Source of the DNA: Myrica gale
Taxonomy: Eukaryota; Streptophyta; Magnoliopsida; Fagales; Myricaceae
DNA length: 64,000 bases
Assembly (NCBI GenBank): GCA_963930655.1
Contig: OZ005606.1
Location: forward strand, 11,613,501 to 11,677,500
Direction: 5' to 3'
Position 1 is the first letter of the stretch, and every line of letters starts with the position of its first letter. The position numbers and the translations under genes are program-made. Below, piece after piece: positions 35,790 through 46,030 of this stretch. The notes under the pieces were generated by a model, which was given only the letters and a program-made list of their open reading frames with translations, was not told where the DNA came from and ran no database searches.

Positions 35790-36163
35790 ATGGTGGCATA
35801 TTAAAACAACGTATGCATCTTGATGATAATGAACAAATAGTACGATATCATTCTCATGCATGGAATATCACGCAGCAAAAGTATAGTACTGTAAAGCAAG
35901 AAGTTCTGGCAATAGTACTTTGTGTTTCTAAATTTCAAGACGATTTATTAAATCAAGCTTTTTTAATTTGCGTCGATTGTCATTCTGCCAAAGATATTTT
36001 GATGAAAGATGTTAAAAATCTTGCTTCTAAACATTTGTTTGCCCGATGGCAAGGTATTTTATCTGTTTTTGATTTTGATATTGAATATATAAAAGGTTCT
36101 CAAAATTCTGTTCCTGATTTTCTAACTCGTGAATTTTTACAGGGTAAAATAAAAAATGAGTAA
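35790..36163 (+). pseudogene. Pararetrovirus RNase H domain, 5'-truncated
   Basis: The frame from about 35790 begins in the middle of the RT-RNase H polyprotein, at the GGILKQ block, and runs to the natural-looking end DFLTREFLQGK before TGA at 36161-36163. It contains the RNase H strands and a conserved LFARWQ/FDFDIEYIKGS segment typical of plant pararetroviruses. Everything upstream, including the YVDD-type active site, is missing. The start shown by the first ATG (35762) belongs to unrelated DNA before the junction. Confidence 0.8.
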
Positions 36164-37484
36164 CAAATCTTCCTCTGAGCAATCCTCTAATTTTCCTCCT
36201 TTGCCTCCTTTTGTTTATCGTGGTAATACTCGTCCATCTGGTCCTCTTCCTCCTGGTCCACGGCCTGGTGCCATTCCAATTCAAAATCAATTTACTATTT
36301 TAGGCCAAATACCTCATATTCCTCCAATAACAAGTCCTTTAGCTTCTGAGCCTCCTCCAATGACTGTCACCTTTAATCAAAAGGTTTCTTCTTCAATATC
36401 ATCTACCCCTGTTACTCCAATATCACCTCCTTTACCTGATGTTAATCCTTTAATGCCTAAATCATATATCAGATTAGTGTGTTTCGTGGAAAGCCCATAT
36501 GACAATGAGTGTGACCCATACAAAGTTGCTGCAAAAATATTACCTCCAGAATGAAACTATGTTCCAAAGCATCTTTTATTTACTCAAGCTTTTTATCAAC
36601 ATGTTTTAAAGGATACAAAGTCTGTTGAATTTGAAACCACTCCCTGCAAATTTGACTCTTCAAGAGTTGGTTTTTCTAAATTCACAATACGCAGGATAAT
36701 ATCACAAAAAGAGTGGGGTCCACCTTGGACTCTACGTTCTCTTTCTGAATCTTTTAACAATATCAAAACAATTTCATATTATGATTACATTGACGCATGG
36801 ACATACACTTTATTTTTTGAAAAAAATAACCATCGCCATACTTGGTTTATACGTTTTAAAGGATTCCATGGTACTGAACCGATACCCCATTGGTTTCTCC
36901 AGTGGTGGGACCGATTCGGTCCAGATGAAATTTTTTTTCCTGAAAGTCTCAAGAAAGCATATGATCAATGGGCTGTCAACCCTCATGATACACCTTCCCT
37001 AGACAGATATCCAGCCATGAAAAACCCTCCGTTCAAAAATATACCTGTCCTTCTCCGTTTCTATATACAGTTTAACCTTGTCCCTTGGATTTTCTGTTGG
37101 AAGTTTGTTTTTTCCCAAGAAGACCATGTCAAAATATTGGCCCAGAAATTTTTCATTAAATGGTGGAACGTTTACACCACCGATAATATCATTAATTCCA
37201 TTGCCAAAGCCAAAACCCAAATATCAAACCATCCTCAATTCCTTGCTCAGAGAAGTCAATTACAGGCTAAACTTGCTGCTGCCCAGAATAAAGATGATTA
37301 TAAAAATCAATTGCTCGAAGTTCTATCCCAGCTGTCACAAGAAGATGAAAAGAAGGCCACCTCGGCATCCAGTTCTGCTCTCAGTCCAATACCACAATAT
37401 CAAGATGCTCAAGACCCTTTTGATGGATACGAAGTTCATTTATTCGATGAAGAAATAAATGCTATAAATCAACAGTTCCTTTGA
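36156..37484 (+). pseudogene. Pararetrovirus ORF2, function unknown, two frame breaks
   Basis: ATG 36156 overlaps the end of the RNase H frame by a few bases, a compact viral arrangement. Three blocks are visible: a Pro/Ser-rich N-terminus (36156-36554, ending in TGA), a middle block recoverable only by changing frame (about 36555-37010, with tryptophan-rich WTLRSL and FIRFKGF segments), and a C-terminal block (37017-37484) rich in Lys, Gln and Glu with a probable coiled coil. No enzyme motif is visible. I know this only as the uncharacterised downstream protein of Florendovirus-like elements. Confidence 0.6.
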
Positions 37485-37789
37485 TGATGCAAGCATGATG
37501 TCAATATCAATAATGTCAGAGATGTAATTTTTCAAGCTATCAAGGATAAATATCTGAATATCAAGGTCAAGATAGTCTTTTCAAGATGAAGATTACTGTT
37601 CTGCCGACAGTCGCAGACAAAGCACCGTTCAAGATACTATTGCTTTACCTGTTCATCTACTGTTCCCGACAAAAAATCACTATTCATCTACAGTACTCTA
37701 CCGACAGGTACTGTTTTACTTTCCAAAAATACCCTTCTTATTCAAAAATATCGGAGGACATTTCTCGTCCTTTTCTCTTCTCTCTTTTC

Positions 37790-37798
37790 TATATAAAC
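37790..37798 (+). promoter_or_regulatory. Pararetrovirus TATA box
   Basis: TATATAAAC lies in the non-coding region between ORF2 and the next ORF, preceded by CT-rich DNA and followed by a long leader with several CCTTC...TCTCCGAAATCTC repeats (37835-37895). Position and sequence fit the single genomic promoter of this virus family. Activity is not shown. Confidence 0.5.
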
Positions 37799-38124
37799 GT
37801 TCATTTCGTCTCTCATTTCACGAATTGAATACTTCTCAGCCTTCCTTTCTCCGAAATCTCTAAGCCTTCATTTCTCCGAAATCTCTCAGGCCTTCTCTTA
37901 TCAACCTTCTCCTACCCTCAACCGAATCTCTTCATTTTCCTTAAAACTTCTACGCCTTCAATCTTCTACATACCATCTATAATTCCTTTCCCTTTATTAT
38001 TTTTCCAGTTTCTCATATATCAACTCTTCCTGTCAAGTTTCAAATTCCTGTTTTCAAGTCTTCAATATTGTAAGTTTGCTTTTAAGTTTGAATCGTGTAA
38101 CCTGTAAAACTTTTGATTTTCAAT

Positions 38125-38535
38125 ATGAGTCAAGATCTTTCTGTATTAATTGCCATTACTTTATTGCTTAATGATACTATGAATACGCTGCTTGCCTTTC
38201 TCTTCTTAAATACCATTTACGGTGCATATTTATGTTCTCAATATCTTGAAGACAATATCAATGCATTGGATGAATGTATGTTTGAAGAATATGATAGTGA
38301 CTACTCATTATATTCAACTGATAGTGATAACTCACAATCTGGTGATATATATATAAAAGAAGGACAATGGGGAAGAGAGTGGGTTTGGAAAGAAATATTG
38401 GATGTGGGAGAAAGGTCTCCGATTCCTTTACTTAAAAAATATGAATGGCTTGTAAAGGTGGGAAGCTTCATTCAACGCAACTGGTCGAAGAAATATTCAG
38501 AGAGATCAATCACAGTTGTTCATGGCTTTCAGTAA
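38125..38535 (+). pseudogene. Small ORF after the pararetrovirus leader, possible truncated viral ORF1 start
   Basis: 136 codons from ATG 38125. A hydrophobic N-terminus (about residues 6-35) is followed by an acidic, Ser/Asp-rich part and a Trp-rich tail. It lies where the viral polyprotein should begin, so it is probably its 5' end, truncated by the junction near 38535. I cannot match it to a known movement protein. A host origin cannot be excluded. Confidence 0.4.
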
Positions 38536-38640
38536 TATATATAAAGAGTGCGACTGCTCGTATCACGTGCAGGTTTGTTGAGGAACATCATTAAATTATA
38601 GCACTGAGTTTTATCCTCTTTTTATTTTTAGTCCTTAAAC

Positions 38641-38815
38641 GTAATGAGTCAAATTTTTAGTCCTTTAATTTTCACTCCATTAAAATTTTAGTCCTTAAAC
38701 TTAATGAGTCAAATTTTTAGTCCTTTAATTTTCACTCCGTTTAAATTTTAGTCCTTAAACTTAATGAGTCAAATTTTTAGTCTTTTAATTTTCACTCCGT
38801 TTAAATTTTAGTCCT
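38641..38815. repeat. 60-bp tandem repeat, about three copies
   Basis: Copies start at 38641, 38701 and 38761 and differ at only a few positions; the unit holds TTAATGAGTCAAATTTTTAG. The words resemble AT-rich repeats at 2280-2400 and 56270-56370, so the array probably arose within a transposon end. Confidence 0.88.
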
Positions 38816-38910
38816 TCCGTTACCCTCCGTCACCCTAATTAACGGAATAATTTTACACCTCAACTTCTATCTAACACGTCACCCTTCATTTTCACGTTAG
38901 CCTCAACTAA

Positions 38911-38970
38911 TTGAACGTGATTTCTTAAACGACATGTAGCTTGAACGTGATTTCTTAAACGACATGTAGC
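38911..38970. repeat. Exact 30-bp tandem duplication
   Basis: The 30 bases at 38911-38940 recur without change at 38941-38970. It lies about 400 bp upstream of the GT61 start codon, so it may fall in that gene's promoter. Confidence 0.92.
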
Positions 38971-39372
38971 TTCTATTTAATTGAAAGGAGAGGGTTATCT
39001 GTGGACACATAATCAGACCAAACAAAGTGAAGATCACATAATCTCCTTCTGCGTGCTTGGTTTTGCAATCTATCTATTGTTTTATTTCTGTCTTCTAAAA
39101 ACCGAAAAAGCTTTGAAAGAAACGTGAACTAAATTCTTACGGAACTTTAAAATATAACGTATGGAAATCAGATCCCCGGCTCCACAGGCCTCGGTCCACA
39201 CGGTGTTAATTCTCTTCTCAAGCAACCTCATGGGCTTGGGAGAGCAAGAGACGGATATTCAGGAGCCTCGAAGATGCAAAGGGCAGAGAAATTCAACCCG
39301 CACCCATCATTAATCCACCAAATCCGCGTCCCTTGACCTCCATTAACATCGATCGCTCCTATTCTTACAGAC

Positions 39373-41710
39373 ATGACCAAAGCGCCACCTGAAATCGGTA
39401 GAAGTAGAACCACGAGACCCATCTCCAACAAAGTTCAGTGTGTCAAACACCACCAACGCACCCTGTCACCACTCCCTTTCTTCTCCTTTAAAGTACTACC
39501 GATCTATATCTTAGCTACCTGTGTCATTTTCTTCATTCTCTTCCACATCCAATATTCCTTCCAAACCTCACCATCAGCTTCCCCATCTCCCTCATGGTAC
39601 CAATGGCAAAGAGTCATCAACACCACTGCCATATCCTCCTCCACCAACGATCTCAAGTCCATGGCCGACAAGCTCCGATACTCGGTGACCTTTCTCCCCC
39701 TCAAAGACCTACGTTATACACAAACCGCTCTTCAGGGTCACACGTGGTTCATGAGTTCAATGTATGACACCCATGAAGAAGGTGAGGTGCAATATCAGCA
39801 ATTCCCTTCAGAAGCCTCACGGGGAATGCTCCTCTGCCTCAAAGGGCGCGACAAGCACGACGGGTCCTGGAACTCCTACGCACTCGCATGGCCGGAAACT
39901 TTACCCTTGAATGCCACCCTGATGAAAGACCTTACTTTTGTGTCATACAACCACTACAACTATGATAACATATGGCATGGTTTGTCAGCTATGGTACCCT
40001 TCGTGGCCTGGCACAAGAAAAACGGCTGTGAAACGCCAGCTAGGTGGGTTTTGTATCATTGGGGTGAGCTGAGGCTCAAAATGGGGCAGTGGTTGACGAC
40101 CTTAATGGAGGCCACGTATGATGGGCCTCCATTTGTTGAAGTGTTTGAAGGGATTGGAGACGATAAACCAGTCTGCTTTGAGAAGGCTGTGGTGATGAGG
40201 CACAACGAGGGAGGGATGTCAAGGGATAGGAGGATGGAGGCGTACGATCTGATGAGGTGCAAGGCTAGGATGTATTGTAACGCGAGCTTGAAAGGTAGGG
40301 GTGCCGAGGTTAATGACCAGGGAGTGCCGGTGATCGGAATGACCATGTTTATGCGAACGGGACCGAGATCTTTCAGGAATGAAACGGCAGTAATTAGGAT
40401 CTTTGAGAGGGAGTGCGCTAAGGTGGACGGATGCCGGTTGATAGTGGGTTACTCGAATAATCTCAGCTTTTGTGAGCAGGTTAATATGTTCTTTTCTCTT
40501 GTTTTTCTAGCTCTTTTTTTATTTTCTTTTAATTCCTAAAAAATCTTTGTAGAATTGCTTTCTTTTTGTTTTGGGCACTATATATACAGATTCGTATCCG
40601 ACAACATTAAGATATATATAGATCAGTGGAATTAGTGTCAAAAAGAGCTGCCACTACCGGTCAATCCCACTAAGAGAGTGTCCCCGGACCCCTTTTTCTT
40701 AATAGATTTATAGAATTAGAACCAGTTTCACTGTCACCACAATACAGGTGAGTTCCACTATAAAGGAGTGTCGATTTTTTTTTATTCTTTTCCAGGCAAA
40801 AGAGTGGTTCGCTTTAAGAGGAAAGGAAATAAGCTCTACTTGGAGCACTCGATATTATCTAATCAGAAGATCCTTGCACGCGGTCTAAGCTGTATAGAGC
40901 CCAAATGGCAACATCCGATATTGCAATTGTAGCTGTTTTCTACCAATCCAAAATTGATAAATTCGAGGATAAAGTCAAAGGAAGGAGGTAGGAAGTAGGA
41001 ATTTTGGTGAGGGTGGCCAATTTCGTATGGAAGATAAAATATAGGTGATCGAATTTGAAAGAAGAGGATGCCATTTATAGAAGTTAGTTTTACATGGAAT
41101 AGGAGTTCCAGTTAAAACCACACCCCCTCCCGGTGACGATCGACTTTCTCCCCTTTTTTTCTCCAAGGTATATATATATATAGAATATTGTATCGCTTAA
41201 TTAGCGAGTTACTTTTCCAAAATTCAGCAAATTCCCTTGTATGTGCCTAAATGATGTGCTAATTAACAATATTCGCTAAAATGTGTACGAAATCGTTTAT
41301 TGATCCAGGTGAAGCTGATGAGTTTGACAGACATTCTAGTATCGCCGCATGGTGCTCAGTTAACCAATATGTTCCTAATGGACAGAAACAGCAGTGTCAT
41401 GGAGTTCTTTCCCAAGGGGTGGCTAAAACTTGCCGGCGTAGGCCAATATGTCTTCCAATGGATAGCCAGCTGGTCCGGGATGAGACATGAAGGCGCATGG
41501 CGAGATCCAGATGGGGAAAAATGCCCCTACCCGGACGATGATCGTCGCTGCATGAATATCTACAAGAGAGGCAAAATTGGATTCAATGAGCCGTACTTTT
41601 CTGTGTGGGCTAGAAATGTTTTGAATGAGGTGAAAGCTAGGAAGTTGGAAGAAGCTGCCTCAAAGAAGAGCAGTGCTTCCAGTACTTCCAGCAGATGCAG
41701 TTGTGGTTAA
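39373..41710 (+). CDS. GT61-family glycosyltransferase, type II membrane protein, 502 aa
   Basis: Exons 39373-40479 and 41309-41710 (1509 nt, 502 codons plus TAA). The donor GTTAAT follows FCEQ; after the TGATCCAG acceptor exon 2 continues VKLMSLTDIL without a phase break. A basic cytosolic tail precedes one membrane helix at about 41-60, then a Ser/Pro-rich stem: the Golgi type II layout. The luminal domain has FVSYNHYNYDNIWHGLSAMV, VLYHWGELRLKMGQW, RMEAYDLMRCKA and, in exon 2, SPHGAQLTNMFLM (His383), matching the GT61 S-x-H-G-A motif. NKA-like N-glycosylation sites (NAT, NAS) occur. By homology it transfers a sugar, in plants typically to xylan, N-glycans or related acceptors; this clade (annotated as O-mannose GlcNAc-transferase 2-like) has no firm substrate. 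The gene looks intact. Confidence 0.88.
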
Positions 41711-42787
41711 ATTGCACATCCAAACACATATATACAAGTCATGACTCTAGAACAAGATGACTTTTTATGTCTTGGTTACTTGAAAATAAGATCAAAATCC
41801 AACTTCTTCCATCGTTCCAGAATTTTGGTCTTGTCCCTGTCAAGGATGTTACTGCCCATAATGCTACATTTCATACATCTTTACAGTATTTGCCTACAGA
41901 TAGCGATGTATTCCACATTGCTTTCTTTAGTCCATATGCTGCGGTCAGATCTGAGAGACTAAGAGATCCGATGCTGCTTTTTCTTTCTTAGAATAAATTC
42001 AGTGGCCAATGAACTACTATTTGGGGGCTTTGCTACAAAATAGGACGTTGTTCTTACCCATCTTTGAACTTCTCCTTCTAAATCTTTATCAAACAGCAAC
42101 GGAACTCAAATCTGAAATGGACCATCCAAATTGGAGTGGGCCCAACAAAAACAAAGTAAAATCTTGACGGACTCTGGCATTATCTCGAAAAGTGTCCACC
42201 AAATTAAGGTGGTGATCGATCAGGGGCCAAAAATTTCTCTCGGTTATAAGGTTAGAAAATCTGTGCTGTATTCGATCAAATCTCACCGCCCAATACAAGC
42301 AGGAAAAAGTACCAAGGAGCTAGCCGTTCCTTAAAAGGAAGGCTTGTAGGAAAATTAATATGGGGGAAGGAGGGCATATGATATTTGTCAATTTGCAGTT
42401 TCTGGTCAAGTGTTCGATACGTCGTTTCTGGCCAAACCACAACCACCCATGGGCCAAGCATGTGGGGAAGAGCGGAAGGCAACGTGGTGCGACTCCCGCC
42501 ACCCCGAGGGAGACGTTCGCTTTCACACTGTCAAGCACTTTAAGACATCGTGACAAACAAGTTTGCGTTGGAAATTATCTGTAGGGAATTCTCCCACATC
42601 CAATTGACGGGCTTCGCTTAGAGAAGATAAGACTTATGAGTTAGGAATCTTGGATAAAATTAGAGCTCTCAACTCTGACGTACGTCACTACAAGTGAAAA
42701 TTTTGCTTCCTTCTGTGATCACGCCTTAAGCGTGTACGTACAAATTAAAGCGAAAACCTTTGATGCTGTGGGTTGAGTATTATCAAT
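41711..42787. other. Intergenic, no gene recognised
   Basis: The first few hundred bases are probably the GT61 3' UTR. Short ORFs on both strands between 41741 and 42584 overlap one another and show no family resemblance. Confidence 0.4.
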
Positions 42788-43221
42788 TAGGGCGCACAGA
42801 ACCGAATCGGATCGGACCGTAAAATCAGACCGGATTTATAGTCCGGTCCGGTCCTATGTTTTAAAATGTGGTCCAATTCGGACCGGACCGTATTTATTAA
42901 TATAAATAAAAAAATATTTTTTTATATTTTTAATACAAAATACAAACTTAAAAAATTTAGTTTTAACCTAAACTAAAACTCTACATTTTTATGTCATTCC
43001 CCTTTCGAAATTAACCTAAAAAAGTTTTTAAAGTTTTTTAAAAAAATTAAAAAAAAAAGAAAAAAAATGAAACCGGTCCGAACCACTTAAATGGACCGGA
43101 CAAGACCGCATTTTGTTAGACCGGACCAGACCACTTATAAGTGGTCCGATACGGTCCTTTAATTTAGGAGGACAGGAAATGCGGTCCGACAACTTGACAG
43201 CATTTCCGGTTTGCAACCCTA
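42788..43221. mobile_element. hAT-like non-autonomous element, GGTCCGG-rich (copy 2)
   Basis: Starts TAGGGCGCACAGAACCG and ends CGGTTTGCAACCCTA. It is flanked by a perfect 8-bp direct repeat TTATCAAT (42780-42787 and 43222-43229), the length made by hAT transposases. 434 bp; the internal AT core is shared with 8672-9075. The ORF at 43028-43228 is antisense to the repeat and is not a gene. Confidence 0.85.
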
Positions 43222-46030
43222 TTATCAATCATACTATATAGATAAGCACCCAACAGACTGCCCCAGTAACCACACCATAACCCCACCGTTGCTTAGCTCG
43301 TTGATTAATGGTCTTAGTTGCAGCTCTCATTGCAATCTTATCTCATCCCTAGGAGAAGGTTGGCTTTTATGTATGATGTCCCGTTTACTAAATCTAGTGC
43401 TCTAAAACTCAATTGATTGAGTAGTTCTCGTGGACATGGAAGTAGATATTTGTTATCTATTAATCTCCACGTTGATACAATACGTCATAAGTAATGACCC
43501 AAAGACAAGCACTAGCTATATCTGTGCATTGACTTCAAAAGTTAAAAACCTAGTTTAGACCCAAACTTCACCTAGAGGGGGGGTGAATAGGTGAAATCTA
43601 AAAATTAATGATTCAATACCAATTTTAAAACAAGTTCTAAAATTGATCAGTCTAGATATATCAATTAACCAACACAATATCAAATCAATAAATCAACTTG
43701 TAAAGAAATTAAACAAACGCATAAGGAGACAAGAGATTTGATGACAAAGGGGAAAACTCAAAGGAAAAAAATCACTCCAGGCTAGCAGCCACACGAAATC
43801 CGCTAAGAAGAAAATCCTTACAACAGTGATTCAAACACAGGCAATCCCAGTTGCTTGACTTTGACAACCCTAATGTAATAATCTAAGCACCTCTGCTCAG
43901 ACCCACTCCAAGCGACATTCACCTCAACACCTTGAGGTTCTTCTTGAGAATATCCACGAACACTCTTATTCTTCAGCACACATTCAACACCATGAAGGAA
44001 ACAAAACAATATGATAGAAGAATAAAGAAAAACTCATCAAACTTGAAGCACCAAACTTCTCTACTTTTTCTCTCAAGGAAGGAGGCAAAAATATTCTCAA
44101 TGGAAGCCTCAATCAGTTATGGACGACCTCCCTCGAAACCTAGTAGGGTTTCTCTTGGTTTCAAATGGAAAGTCCAAAAATTCAGTAATTTTTGAAATTC
44201 GTCGGAAGTCGCTCGAGCGCGGGTCGAACGTTGGTTGAACGTGATTACTCTGTTTGAGATTTTTCCAAGGACGCTCGAGCGTGAGTCGAACGTTAGTCGA
44301 CTTTGGACAGACCAAATCTAAACTCTTGAACAAATGTGAGGACCAAAATTACAACTTGATCAAGACATATTTTGACGGAATGATGCCAACACAAAAATAC
44401 CCTAACAAAAAGAACTAGTCAAAGTTGCTTTTGAAGATCCTTGAGTCATTATAAAGCTCGATTCAATCTAGGCTGCGTTTGCGTCCTAAAATTTTACACT
44501 CTCTAAAATTTTAACACAATAAAAATTACAATATAATCTCTCTCTCCCCCATCAAATCACTACTATTCACTACAAAAAATATAAAAAATTACCTATCTCT
44601 TCACTTTTTCACTAAACCCAATACCTAAAATTTTAACAACACTAAAATTTTACAACACAAACACACTCCTATAGTAAGGTCTCAATGTGAGACTTAACCC
44701 TTATAGAACTCATCTCTCATTTATTTTCTTCTATCACTCTATGTGGGATTCGAGGTATCACACTTGAGATTTTGAGTGCTTGTGTTGACTTGGCAATCTG
44801 CTTTTGTTTATTCTGGTCTCATGTGACTAATGCTCTAGTTGTAACTTTGGGCCACGCCCTTTTATAAATTATAATGTTCTTTGGAAATATACTTACCATT
44901 TACTAAAAAAAATGTTGTGCGGGGTATCTGAAATCAATTGCTTCGGTACATGAAGAAAGCTGGACAAGTCTAGGCATAAATATACAGGAAGACTACGGAA
45001 CCAAATATAAATTGACTCCCTTTTCAAGGACTCCCACTGAATCACTAGCTAGGTCTAGTCCACATCAAACAAATCGACACGGCAAAAAGTTCAAAAACCA
45101 TAGGACGACCTCTGCCTCTCATAGCTTGGTCTAGTCCACATCTAATTCTAGGTAGACACCGCAAATCAAAAGTTTAAACAATTAGCATATGAGTCCTTTG
45201 TCCTATATATGTAGAACAACAGGTATCCTCGACCCTTCAACTGATCCTGTGTCCAAAAGGTATATACCCCGTTCGGAATCGGCACATTTTTCACTCAGCT
45301 CACCAGGGGCATAGCTTCCCTGCATCTTTGATGGAAAGCTTCCTAGACTATTATTTTCTTTTCTTTTTTGGTAATTATATTTTGCTCTGGGAACGTACTC
45401 CTGCTTGACGTACACAACCTCATCTCACCTTTTCCATGCTTGATCCAACCGTTCTTGAAGTTCGAATAAGGAATATATCAAACTTGGAAAAGATTCAAAC
45501 CTATAACTATTTCACTTCCTTTAGTAGCCCGCGAGGGACTATAGGATCATCATTCAATTCTTTATCCAAATTGCACGATACAAATAGATATAGACATAGG
45601 CATGTTTGAGTCCCAATTAATTGGGCTCAAAATTTTAAGTTTACTACTAAAAAATTCACCACATAATTTTTTATTATTATAATATTTATTAAAAATCTTC
45701 ACTTTTTCACCAACTCCCATAACATTTCTTTACTTTATAATATTTCTCAAACCTCAATACTCAAAATTTTCACTCTCAAAAATACCATAATATGTTGACT
45801 TCATTATATGTCTCATAATGTCCGAAACTTTACACGGTCATCATTAAAGAGTGTACGTAAGGTCTACTTATTATATTGATCTCTCTCCAAATTGAATCGT
45901 ACAATTTGTAAAGAGAATTGTAGAGAATCATAATCTCAATCCATTAAGTTTGTTGCCTTTTTTTTCCATGGTGGTTGGAAAGCTAGTGAAGCATATGCTC
46001 TGTATGAATAATGTTTTGGTACAGAAAACT
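43222..46030. other. Intergenic with LTR-like and MITE-like remnants
   Basis: CACCTAGAGGGGGGGTGAATAGG at about 43570 (abbreviated motif: GGGGGTGAATAGG) is a word common at plant Copia LTR boundaries, but no partner LTR is seen. At 44210-44240 and 44272-44302 a CGCTCGAGCG...GTCGAACGTT block is repeated. 45606-45790 is an A/T/C-rich segment like 18875-19180. No coding gene is recognised. Confidence 0.4.
44471..44669. mobile_element. MITE-like element
   Basis: The left end GGCTGCGTTTGCGTCCTAAA and the right end, read on the minus strand as GGAGTGTGTTTGTGTTGTAA, are imperfect inverted repeats continuing into AATTTTA. The core has the same A/C/T-rich composition as 18875-19180. No clear target duplication. 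Confidence 0.45.

Larger units (their letters stand above)
35790..38535 (+). mobile_element. Endogenous pararetrovirus (Caulimoviridae) fragment, Florendovirus-like
   Basis: The order is the end of the reverse transcriptase-RNase H polyprotein, a second ORF, a non-coding region with a promoter-like TATATAAAC, and the start of another ORF. In a circular caulimovirid genome this is the stretch around the end and restart of transcription. The movement protein, capsid, protease and reverse transcriptase core are absent. The coding parts contain stops and frame changes. Two downstream ORFs and Pro-rich ORF2 point to the Florendovirus group, but genus is inference. This is an old, inactive integrated copy. 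Confidence 0.75.

Noticed and set aside
38641..38815. CRISPR-like array
   Set aside because: The copies are adjacent without unique spacers, and the DNA is plant nuclear.
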